DNA of 30,666 bases from JBKQHQ01 sp052148715 (GTDB lineage Bacteria > Pseudomonadota > Alphaproteobacteria > Rhizobiales > Xanthobacteraceae), in NCBI GenBank assembly GCA_052148715.1, contig JBKQHQ010000078.1:1-30666 (forward strand), in the 5' to 3' direction. Below, in pieces: positions 16,859-24,025 of this stretch. Position numbers and translations under genes: made by a program. Within the stretch, counting starts at the first letter, position 1. Each line of letters starts with the position of its first letter. The notes under the pieces are model-generated. The model searched no databases, was not told the origin of the DNA, and was given only the letters and a program-made list of their open reading frames with translations.

Positions 16859-16862
16859 ATGA
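16839..16862 (+). CDS. Possible 7-codon leader ORF overlapping gmd start
   Basis: An ATG at 16839 with a GAGG ribosome site encodes MSSARIE and stops with TGA at 16860-16862. It overlaps the gmd ATG as ATGA. The gmd start itself has no clear ribosome site, so gmd may be translated by re-initiation after this leader. The peptide itself has no recognisable function. Confidence 0.4.
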   Translation: MSSARIE

Positions 16863-17929
16863 AGCAGCGCGTAGCCATGGTTACCGGCGCCACCGGACAG
16901 GACGGCGCCTATCTGCTCGAATTTTTGCTGGCGAAGGGTTACATCGTCCACGGGCTCAAACGCCGCTCGTCGCAATTCAACACCGGCCGCATCGATCATC
17001 TCTACCGAGACCCGCACGAGGAAGGGTTGTCGCTGTTTTTGCATCACGGCGACATGACCGATGCGACCAATCTCATTCGCCTGGCCCAGAGAATTCAGCC
17101 CGACGAGATTTACAATCTCGCCGCTCAGAGCCACGTGCATGTAAGCTTCGAGACGCCTGAATACACCGCCAACGCGGATGCACTCGGGGCGCTTCGCCTC
17201 CTTGAGTCCATCCGAATCTTGGGGCTGGAAAAGACGAGCCGCTTCTACCAGGCTGCGACATCCGAGATGTTCGGCAAGGTGCGGGAGACCCCGCAGCGGG
17301 AGACGACACCATTCTACCCGCGCAGTCCCTATGCTGCGGCAAAGGTTTACGCTTATTGGATTACGGTCAACTATCGCGAAGCCTATGGCATGCACGCGTC
17401 GAACGGCATCCTGTTCAACCACGAGAGCCCGATTCGGGGGGAGACTTTCGTCACCCGCAAGATTACCCGGGCGGTTGCGGCCATCGAGCTCGGCCGGCAG
17501 GCGGTTCTCTATCTCGGGAATCTCGACGCGAAGCGCGACTGGGGCCATGCCCGCGACTATGCCGAAGGCATGTGGCTAATGCTGCAGCAGGACCATCCTG
17601 ACGATTACGTGCTCGCGACCGGAGAGTCGCGCTCGGTGCGTGAGTTTGTCGAACGTGCCTTTGCCTATATCGGCCGCTCGATCGCATGGCGCGGACATGG
17701 TGTGGAGGAGGAAGGCATCGACCAGCGGAGCGGCGAGGCCCTGGTCAAGGTCGATCCCCGCTACTTTCGGCCGACGGAGGTGGAATTCCTGCTCGGCGAC
17801 GCCGGGAAGGCCCGCGCCAAGTTCGGCTGGCAGGCAAGGACCGGGTTTGAGGATCTGGTCCGCGAAATGGTCGAAAGCGATCTGGAGCTCGCGCGCGGGG
17901 AGCGGCCGCGCCGAATGTGGCTCGATTGA
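16859..17929 (+). CDS. gmd: GDP-mannose 4,6-dehydratase
   Basis: This 356-residue extended SDR catalyses GDP-D-mannose to GDP-4-keto-6-deoxy-D-mannose. The NADP motif TGATGQDGAYL is at residues 9-19, the catalytic Thr-Ser-Glu in QAATSEMFGKV at 134-136, and Tyr158-x3-Lys162 in RSPYAAAKVYAYW. FNHESPIRGETFVTRKI and DPRYFRPTEVEFLLGD are standard Gmd marks. The product feeds fcl and could feed the aminotransferase downstream. It is slightly shorter than E. coli Gmd, with all catalytic residues kept. Translation may depend on the overlapping 7-codon leader. It is followed by more than 500 bases without a gene. Confidence 0.95.
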   Translation: MKQRVAMVTGATGQDGAYLLEFLLAKGYIVHGLKRRSSQFNTGRIDHLYRDPHEEGLSLFLHHGDMTDATNLIRLAQRIQPDEIYNLAAQSHVHVSFETPEYTANADALGALRLLESIRILGLEKTSRFYQAATSEMFGKVRETPQRETTPFYPRSPYAAAKVYAYWITVNYREAYGMHASNGILFNHESPIRGETFVTRKITRAVAAIELGRQAVLYLGNLDAKRDWGHARDYAEGMWLMLQQDHPDDYVLATGESRSVREFVERAFAYIGRSIAWRGHGVEEEGIDQRSGEALVKVDPRYFRPTEVEFLLGDAGKARAKFGWQARTGFEDLVREMVESDLELARGERPRRMWLD

Positions 17930-18464
17930 GCGACGCGGGCCGCTTTTAGGCACGGCGATGAGCCGTCTCCCTCGTCTGATCGGTCGCTCCTCCGAGCACA
18001 GTTCGCTTCGGCCGTCGTTGCCTGTCGTGGGACTCCGGCCGCGTCATATTGGAGTTTTTCGTACGAAGAGTGACGAAACCGTTCGACGCACTAGGATTTA
18101 TGCGTGGCCTCCTCAGCGAAAGGTATCATACGCTCCTCTCGGCGCGTTTGCGGTCAAGCCGAGCAATTCTTAAATATACGCTGTGTTAATCATTGGCCCA
18201 TGTGCGCCCGCTCGCGTGATCATGGCATCGCCCATCTTTCAAGAATACCCGGACCGCACCATAGCTGAGCCCACGCGGGCGAGATGATCGAAACCGTTGT
18301 GGCGGACCCTGATGGGCTGCTATGTCAATATTGTTGATTCGATGCGGTCGCGTCGCTTTCGTGCCCCGGTCACGATCGACAGACCCGGAGCACATGTAAC
18401 CGCTTTGAGCGGATCACTAAGGCCCGCGGCATAGCCGAGGGATCTTACTCATGGTGGAGGAAAG
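17930..18464. other. Gene-free spacer upstream of the FkbM methyltransferase
   Basis: This 535-base stretch has no convincing coding sequence on either strand. Composition shifts from GC-rich near gmd to clearly AT-richer after about 18030. A possible promoter, TTGCGG (18148-18153) and TAAATA (18171-18176) with 17-base spacing, points toward the methyltransferase but lies about 290 bases upstream of it. The remaining sequence could be a long 5' leader or debris from recombination. Confidence 0.5.
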
Positions 18465-19148
18465 ATGTCTGTCCTCGAAAGCCCAAATCGAGCCGAAGGT
18501 GATGTGGACCAGTACGTCCGGACGGAATTCTTCCCCACTCAGAATAGTGGCGTTTTTGTCGACGTGGGCGCTGCAAATCCGAATTACCTGTCGATCAGCG
18601 CTCTTTATCGATCCTTAGGATGGACCGTGATTGCAGTCGAACCCAATCCGGTGTTTTGCGAACTGCACCGAAAACTTGGGCATGAGGTGGTGCAGTGCGC
18701 TTGCGGGGATCATGACGAGGATGATGTGGATTTTAGTGTCGTAGATTCGCACGGCAGCCGATACCAAAATGGACAGGTTTCATATGAGTCGTTCTCGTCA
18801 CTTAAAATCAAAGATAGCTATAAACGCCTCAAGGCTGACCTGGATGTTAAAAACATAAAGGTGAACTTGCGGCGCCTCGATACGATCCTGGAGACACGAA
18901 CCCCGAATATCGACCACGTCGATATCTTATCTGTCGATGTCGAAGGGTGGGAGCTGGAGGTAATTGCCGGCCTCGATCTTCAAAAGTATAAACCACGTGT
19001 GATGGTGATCGAGAACCTATTCAATGACCTCAAATACCGACTTTATTTGAACAGTAAGGGCTATTCACTATGGAGGTTCCTGGCGCCCAACGACGTCTAC
19101 ATCCGGAACGACATGTCATCGCATCGCGGCCAAAGCTCAATGACGTGA
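18465..19148 (+). CDS. FkbM-family methyltransferase
   Basis: This 227-residue SAM-dependent methyltransferase has motif I GVFVDVGAANPNYLS (residues 29-43), the acidic end of strand 2 VIAVEPNP, and the FkbM hallmark HVDILSVDVEGWELEVIAGL near 150-170. The family O-methylates hydroxyls of sugars and natural products, so methylation of a surface or protein-linked sugar is likely. A strong GGAGGA site lies four bases from the ATG. The gene is AT-richer than its neighbours: 18781-18840 has 25 G/C of 60, whereas 17281-17340 in gmd has 42. It is flanked by long non-coding stretches and followed by a pseudogene. This suggests acquisition from a different genome, by inference. Confidence 0.88.
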   Translation: MSVLESPNRAEGDVDQYVRTEFFPTQNSGVFVDVGAANPNYLSISALYRSLGWTVIAVEPNPVFCELHRKLGHEVVQCACGDHDEDDVDFSVVDSHGSRYQNGQVSYESFSSLKIKDSYKRLKADLDVKNIKVNLRRLDTILETRTPNIDHVDILSVDVEGWELEVIAGLDLQKYKPRVMVIENLFNDLKYRLYLNSKGYSLWRFLAPNDVYIRNDMSSHRGQSSMT

Positions 19149-19203
19149 TGGTTGTGCCGTAAGTGCGTCGCTGATCATGCGGCGTTGCCTTGTCGTTGAC
19201 GCA

Positions 19204-19468
19204 GGCTCGGCTTCGAGCGAATGGCCGTGCTGGAATTGCAGCTGCCGATAGTGCGCACACATGCGAGGAAATGCCTCGCGGCGGATCAGCGGGAAACCGC
19301 TACCTGCGTAGCGAGCTCTGATAAAGCCGGCGCAGGCGATCACCGCGTCCGGATCTTTGGCGACCTGCACGACTCTTTGTAGCTCGAAAATCGATTCCGC
19401 TTACCGGACTGAAATCCGGCCACCGAAGCATGGGGGTGGCAATGGCGAGGGCTCACCGTTGCCGCCAT
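19204..19468 (-). pseudogene. Decayed, internally deleted copy of the DAD-motif glycosyltransferase
   Basis: Two parts of this stretch match the glycosyltransferase gene at 14760-15545. The segment from about 19209 to 19360 encodes DPDAVIACAGFIRARYAG and RREAFPRMCAHY, matching its residues 134-180. The segment from about 19373 to 19468 matches its first 30-35 codons at DNA level (shared GAATCGAT and GCTTCGG...GGCC blocks) but is frameshifted. Roughly 97 codons between them, including the DAD motif, are missing, and the part after residue 185 has degenerated. Similarity extends weakly past the old start to about 19513. The gene is dead, and its presence shows that the glycosyltransferase was duplicated within this locus. 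Confidence 0.8.
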
Positions 19469-19490
19469 CTGTTAGAATCTCTACCGATAC

Positions 19491-19851
19491 TGCCGCTCCT
19501 AATATCTGGACCTTAGTGCCACGCGTCACGGGAGGCGCCCCCTGATTTACGATCTGTTAACCATTCCGCCGCTAATCTCCTCTTGGGTGACTTACCTAAA
19601 TACTCCCGTCTCGGCGGCCCCGTTGATCATCGGGTCCGTCCATGCAACGACTTCGTTTGGCAAATGAGTCTCAAATATTCTGCTCGCCAACCCATGCCCA
19701 AGGACGAACCGCTGCAGGTCGGCCGTATTCAGGCGAGCCTTTCATCGAACGGCTCGCGACGGAATTCGCCAGGTTGTGTGGCAGCCGCGCGGCTCCTGCG
19801 CGCTGGCCCTTTCTCCGGCGGTATCTCGTAGCTGATAACCGGAGAAGTAAC
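19491..19851. other. Spacer between pseudogene and methyltransferase-cupin gene
   Basis: This 361-base region has no supported gene. A GTTAACCATT element lies near 19556. A plus-strand frame enters the next gene from 19642, but that extension has no family features and the well-placed GGAG before GTG 19852 argues it is untranslated. The promoter for the following gene run is probably here, though no clear -35/-10 pair is visible. Confidence 0.5.
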
Positions 19852-21213
19852 GTGAGACCAACCTCGGCGCCCGTAGCTTCCTCGGCATCGAAGTCGGCCG
19901 GCGGCAAATACCGCCAGATTAGACGCTGTCGAATCTGCGGCAATCGGAACCTGGCGCCGGTGTTCGATCTCGGCGAGCAATACTTGGCCGGGGTATCTCT
20001 GCAGCCGAGCAGAGGTCTGGCGCAGCTGGTCAAATGCACGGGCGACGATCCCGAAAAGCGCTGCGGCCTCGTGCAACTGCGCCACAGCTACTCGACCTCC
20101 GAAATGTTCGGCGAGAACTACGGCTATCGCTCCGGCCTCAACCGGGTGATGGTCGAGCATCTGCATGGCAAGGCCGATTATCTTCAGAATCTCGTCAAGC
20201 TCGCACCCGGCGATCTCGTGCTCGACATCGGCAGCAATGACGGCACCTTGCTTGCGAGATATCCCGCCGGGGGCTCGACCCTCGTCGGCATCGATCCGAG
20301 CGCAGGCAAATTTGCAAAATACTACCGGCAAGACATCGATCTTATCGTCGACTTTTTTTCCCCCGAGATTTTTCGCAAGCACTTCGGTAGTCGCAGGGCG
20401 AAGATCGTTACGTCGGTAGGGATGTTCGACGACTTGGAACGTCCGCAGTTGTTCACGAACGACATCACGGCGCTCCTGGCCGACGGCGGCGTTTGGCACC
20501 TGGAGCAGAGGTACCTACCCTCGGTCTTGCGAACCAATTCGTACGACACGGCCTGCTACGAGCATATGGAATGCTACACGCTGCGTCAGCTCGATTGGAT
20601 GTTTCGCCGAGCCGGCTTGCGGATCATCGACGTCAAGCTCAACAACATCAACGGCGGAAGCCTCGCCGTAACCGTCGCCGCCGGCACGGGGCGGCACACA
20701 GCGGAGGCTGAGCGGTTGTTGCAGCACGAGGCCGAGCTCGGGTTGGATACGCTGCAACCGTTCGAAGAATATCGGCGTCGGGTGCTCACGCATCGCCAAG
20801 AAGCTTCCGCGATTGAGCCGACAGATATCATATCGCACGAGGGCAAGACGCTGTGCATCATCATCCACGGCGCGGTCATGCCCGAAAAGACGACGTTCTA
20901 CACGCCGAACGAATTCAATCTTCAGGTCGGCAAGATCGTCTATCCGGCGGGAGGCGAGATTCCGCGCCATATTCACCCTGCCGTCACGCGTACGGTCGCG
21001 AGCACGTCCGAAGTGCTCGTCGTGCAAAAAGGACGCATGATGATCGACCTCTACACCGCCGACCGCGCCTTTCTCTGCAGCCGCGAGATGACCGCCGGTG
21101 ACGTTGTGGTTCTGATGTCGGGCGGCCACGGCTTTCGCCTGCTCGAAGATACGATGCTGCTCGAAGTGAAGCAGGGTCCGTACGGCGGGTTGCGGGAAAA
21201 AGAGTTCTTTTGA
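19852..21213 (+). CDS. Sugar methyltransferase-cupin fusion
   Basis: This 453-residue protein uses a GTG start with GGAG seven bases upstream. The N-terminus is the zinc-binding module of NDP-sugar C-methyltransferases (Cys26, Cys29, Cys62, Cys71). The SAM domain follows with LDIGSNDGTLL (124-134), a YEHMECYT segment carrying the family's catalytic Glu-His pair (237-238), and LNNINGGSLAV. The usual C-terminal lobe with a VYGAS-type motif, present in the gene at 22334, is absent. Residues about 325-453 are instead a cupin with HIH (373, 375), Glu387 and His426 as likely metal ligands (IPRHIHP, TSEVLVVQKG, GGHGFRLLED). The cupin could act as an isomerase or epimerase on the keto sugar, and stand-alone relatives occur in sugar loci. 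It overlaps or abuts the aminotransferase start, implying coupling. Confidence 0.82.
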   Translation: MRPTSAPVASSASKSAGGKYRQIRRCRICGNRNLAPVFDLGEQYLAGVSLQPSRGLAQLVKCTGDDPEKRCGLVQLRHSYSTSEMFGENYGYRSGLNRVMVEHLHGKADYLQNLVKLAPGDLVLDIGSNDGTLLARYPAGGSTLVGIDPSAGKFAKYYRQDIDLIVDFFSPEIFRKHFGSRRAKIVTSVGMFDDLERPQLFTNDITALLADGGVWHLEQRYLPSVLRTNSYDTACYEHMECYTLRQLDWMFRRAGLRIIDVKLNNINGGSLAVTVAAGTGRHTAEAERLLQHEAELGLDTLQPFEEYRRRVLTHRQEASAIEPTDIISHEGKTLCIIIHGAVMPEKTTFYTPNEFNLQVGKIVYPAGGEIPRHIHPAVTRTVASTSEVLVVQKGRMMIDLYTADRAFLCSREMTAGDVVVLMSGGHGFRLLEDTMLLEVKQGPYGGLREKEFF

Positions 21214-21215
21214 AA

Positions 21216-22322
21216 ATGATACCGGTCAGTGAACCGCTGCTTGGCGACAACGTCGCGCCGCTGGTCAAGGCCTGCGTCGATACCGGATGGGTGTCGTCGG
21301 AGGGGGTCTACATCCGTGAATTTGAGCAGAAATGGGCCGCCTATTGCGGCGTCGCGCACGGCATTGCGGTCGCGAACGGCACTTGCGCGCTGCAGATCGC
21401 GGTCGCAGCGCTCGATCTTCCGGTGGGCTCTGAGATCATCATGCCCTCCTTCACGATCATTTCCTGTGCAATCGCGATCCTGGAGGCGGGCTGCGTGCCG
21501 GTTCTGGTCGACGCCGAGCCCGATACCTGGAATATGAATCTTGACGAGGTCGAAGCAACGATTACGCCGCGCACCCGCGCCGTCATGCCGGTCCACATGT
21601 TCGGCCATCCGGTCGACATGCGGCGCCTAATGGAGATTGCGGTGCGTCATGATCTTCGGGTGGTGGAGGATGCCGCCGAATCCCACGGCGCCGAATCCCA
21701 TGGGCTTCGTGTAGGCGGCATCGGCGATCTCGGATGCTTCAGCTTCTACGCCAATAAGATCATCACCACCGGGGAGGGCGGCATGGTGGTGACCGATAGT
21801 GCGGCGCTTGCCGAGCGCTGCCGTTCGCTGCGAAATCTCTGCTTCATCCCGGAGCGCCGCTTCTTGCACCGGGAAATCGGCCACAACTATCGCCTCACCA
21901 ACGTCCAGGCGGCGATCGGGGTCGCCCAGGTCGAGCGCGTAGAAAACCATATCGGCCAAAAGCGCTGGATGGCGAAGGCGTACCGCGAGCGTCTCGCTGG
22001 CCTGCCGATCAGCCTGCCGATCGAGCGCAACTGGGCGAAGAACGTCTGTTGGATGTACGGCGTCGTACTCGACGATGAGGTTCCGTTCGACGCGGTAGAG
22101 TTCGCCCACCGCCTGCGCGCGCGCGGCGTCGACACTCGGCCCCTGTTTCTGGGCATGCACGAGCAACCGGTTCTCCACGATCGCGGCCTGTTCCAGGGCG
22201 AGCGCTACCCGGTGACCGAGCGCCTGGCGCGCCGCGGGCTCTATTTGCCTTCGGGCCTGACGTTGACCCAGGCGCAGGTCGATGAGGTAAGCACGGCCGT
22301 GCGGGCGGTACTAGCCGGATGA
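21216..22322 (+). CDS. DegT/DnrJ/EryC1 sugar aminotransferase (perosamine synthase-like)
   Basis: This 368-residue PLP enzyme transfers an amino group to a keto group of a nucleotide sugar. Features are VANGTCALQIAVAAL (PLP-phosphate pocket, about 52-66), VVEDAAESHG (Asp152 to the pyridine nitrogen) and FSFYANKIITTGEGGMV with the Schiff-base Lys181. The N-terminal IPVSEPLLGDN and GWVSSEG are typical of GDP-perosamine synthase and its relatives. GDP-4-keto-6-deoxymannose from gmd is the natural candidate substrate, giving GDP-perosamine or a C-methyl derivative. A TTG at 21210 overlapping the previous stop is an alternative start; ATG 21216 is preferred. It is followed after 11 bases by the C-methyltransferase. 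The sugar specificity is inferred from context. Confidence 0.88.
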   Translation: MIPVSEPLLGDNVAPLVKACVDTGWVSSEGVYIREFEQKWAAYCGVAHGIAVANGTCALQIAVAALDLPVGSEIIMPSFTIISCAIAILEAGCVPVLVDAEPDTWNMNLDEVEATITPRTRAVMPVHMFGHPVDMRRLMEIAVRHDLRVVEDAAESHGAESHGLRVGGIGDLGCFSFYANKIITTGEGGMVVTDSAALAERCRSLRNLCFIPERRFLHREIGHNYRLTNVQAAIGVAQVERVENHIGQKRWMAKAYRERLAGLPISLPIERNWAKNVCWMYGVVLDDEVPFDAVEFAHRLRARGVDTRPLFLGMHEQPVLHDRGLFQGERYPVTERLARRGLYLPSGLTLTQAQVDEVSTAVRAVLAG

Positions 22323-22333
22323 ACGGATAGCTG

Positions 22334-23554
22334 ATGACCGCGACCGCCGCGATGGAGAACGTAGTCCGCACGACCTGTCGGTTGTGCGGCTCCGCGCGCC
22401 TGACCGACGTCATTTCGCTTGGCGAGCAATACATCAACGATTTTCCGCCGAGCCCTGCCCAGAAGGGACGCAACGGCAAATGCCCGCTCGACGTCGTGTT
22501 GTGCGAAGACTGCTCGTTGTTCCAGTTGCGGCATACTGCCCCGCAAGAGCTGCTCTATAGCCGACACTACTGGTACAAATCCGGGATCAACGACACCATT
22601 AAGAACGATTTGCGGCGGATCACCGAGATTGCGAGCGATCTGGTCGGCCTCAGGCCCGATGACGTCGTCCTCGACATCGGCGCCAATGACGGCACGCTGC
22701 TCGGCAATCTCCGGGGCAAGGCGATCCGGGTTGGCTGCGAGCCGGCCACCAACCTCGTGGACGAGCTTTCGACCAATGCCGAGCATGTCATTGCGGATTT
22801 TTGGACGTTGGAGAATTACCAGAAGCTCGGCGTCAAGAAGGCCAAGGTAATCACTGCCATAGGCATGTTTTACGATATGGAGGATCCAAATCAGTTTATC
22901 CGCGATGCCGCGGAAGCCCTGGCGCCGGACGGCGTGTTCATCGCGCAGCTGATGACGCTCAAACCGATGCTCCAGCAGAACGACCTCGGTAACATCTGTC
23001 ACGAGCACCTCGAATATTATACCTATAAGTCTTTGAAGCATTTGTTCGAACGTAATGGCCTCGAAATCTTCGACGTTCAGGAGAACGCCATCAATGGCGG
23101 CAGCTACCGTCTGTTCGCCCGGCATTTGCGCCGGGGAAGCATCGACTACCCGGAGAGCTGCGCGGCTTCCGATCTGCTTGATTTCATGACGCGGCTCAAT
23201 CGCGCACGCGATTGCTGCGTCGACTACATCAAGACCGCGGTGCGAAACGGCAAGCGCGTCTACGTCTATGGCGCCTCGACCAAAGGCAACGTGATCCTGC
23301 AATATTACGGGCTGGACGGAACGCTCATTCGGGGAGCGGCTGACCGCAATCCGGTGAAATGCGGCGCGTATACGCTCACCGACATTCCGATTGTGTCGGA
23401 AGAGGAAGGCCGACGGAACGCGGACGTCTTTCTCGCGCTCCCCTACAGCTTCATCGATGAATTCGTGCGGCGCGAATCGGAGTGGCTCGCCGGTGGCGGC
23501 GAGTTCGTGGTGCCGTTGCCCGAGTTTCGCGTGATCCGGAGCGGCAATCGATGA
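22334..23554 (+). CDS. NDP-sugar C-methyltransferase, full length
   Basis: This 406-residue enzyme has all three parts of the NDP-hexose C-methyltransferase family. The zinc module has Cys15, 18, 57 and 60 (CRLCG, CEDCSLFQL). The SAM domain has VLDIGANDGTLL (112-123) and the catalytic ICHEHLEYYT (221-230). The C-terminal lobe has VYVYGASTKGNV (309-320) and FVVPLPEFRVI at the end. Members such as TylC3 and TcaB9 methylate C3 of a 4-keto sugar, producing branched sugars. The adjacent aminotransferase and GMD homologues point to a GDP-linked 4-keto-6-deoxy sugar as substrate. It overlaps the next gene by ATGA, a sign of translational coupling. It is a paralogue of the methyltransferase half of the cupin fusion upstream. 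Confidence 0.92.
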   Translation: MTATAAMENVVRTTCRLCGSARLTDVISLGEQYINDFPPSPAQKGRNGKCPLDVVLCEDCSLFQLRHTAPQELLYSRHYWYKSGINDTIKNDLRRITEIASDLVGLRPDDVVLDIGANDGTLLGNLRGKAIRVGCEPATNLVDELSTNAEHVIADFWTLENYQKLGVKKAKVITAIGMFYDMEDPNQFIRDAAEALAPDGVFIAQLMTLKPMLQQNDLGNICHEHLEYYTYKSLKHLFERNGLEIFDVQENAINGGSYRLFARHLRRGSIDYPESCAASDLLDFMTRLNRARDCCVDYIKTAVRNGKRVYVYGASTKGNVILQYYGLDGTLIRGAADRNPVKCGAYTLTDIPIVSEEEGRRNADVFLALPYSFIDEFVRRESEWLAGGGEFVVPLPEFRVIRSGNR

Positions 23555-23994
23555 AGCTGCCGGTCGACGAATATCGCAAAATCCTGAGCAGCGTTCCGAT
23601 CGTCTGCGTCGATTGCGTGGTGGTGAACGAGCGTCGCCAGATTCTTCTCGTCAAACGCGCCAACGAACCACTCAAAGGTGAGTTCTGGGTTCCGGGCGGA
23701 CGCGTACACAAGGGTGAAAGGCTCGTTGCTGCGGTTCATCGCAAGATGCGTGAGGAACTTGGCGTCGACGTCGAGATCATTGAGAATATCGGATTCTTCG
23801 AGGAATTCTTCGACAAGACCGCAGAGTCGGCCATTGGCGGCGTTCACACCATCAGCATCGTCTATCTGGTGCGACCCAAGAACTACGACTTCAAGCTTGA
23901 CGATCAAAGCGCCGAATGGGCCTGGTTTAAGGACTTTCCTCCGAAGTTTCGGGAATACGCCTATTTGAAGCGGCCGTTGCATGGTCTCGACTGA
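23551..23994 (+). CDS. Nudix hydrolase, GDP-mannose mannosyl hydrolase-like
   Basis: This 147-residue Nudix protein starts at the ATGA overlap with the C-methyltransferase. The frame opens earlier (23482), but that extension lies inside the previous gene. The Nudix box reads GGRVHKGE-x7-RKMREELGV: the canonical RE pair is RK, so one Glu of the metal cluster is changed. E. coli Gmm/WcaH also has a non-standard box and an N-terminus like EYRKILSSVPIVCVDCVV here. Gmm hydrolyses GDP-mannose or GDP-glucose to GDP and sugar, and sits in GDP-fucose gene clusters. That fits the locus: it could regulate the GDP-mannose pool or discard unwanted GDP-sugar. Substrate inference is moderate; the Nudix fold is clear. 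Confidence 0.87.
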   Translation: MKLPVDEYRKILSSVPIVCVDCVVVNERRQILLVKRANEPLKGEFWVPGGRVHKGERLVAAVHRKMREELGVDVEIIENIGFFEEFFDKTAESAIGGVHTISIVYLVRPKNYDFKLDDQSAEWAWFKDFPPKFREYAYLKRPLHGLD

Positions 23995-24025
23995 GCGTCG
24001 CGGTGAGGGCGGCGGAGAGGATGTG

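Noticed and set aside
18186..18395. 69-residue minus-strand frame in the spacer before the FkbM gene
   Set aside because: It has no recognisable motif or ribosome site, and its composition is not coding-like.
19642..19851. Upstream extension of the methyltransferase-cupin frame
   Set aside because: The added 70 residues have no family similarity, and GTG 19852 has a well-placed GGAG site immediately before the zinc module.
22241..23302. 353-residue minus-strand frame
   Set aside because: It is antisense to the C-methyltransferase, which has complete family motifs.
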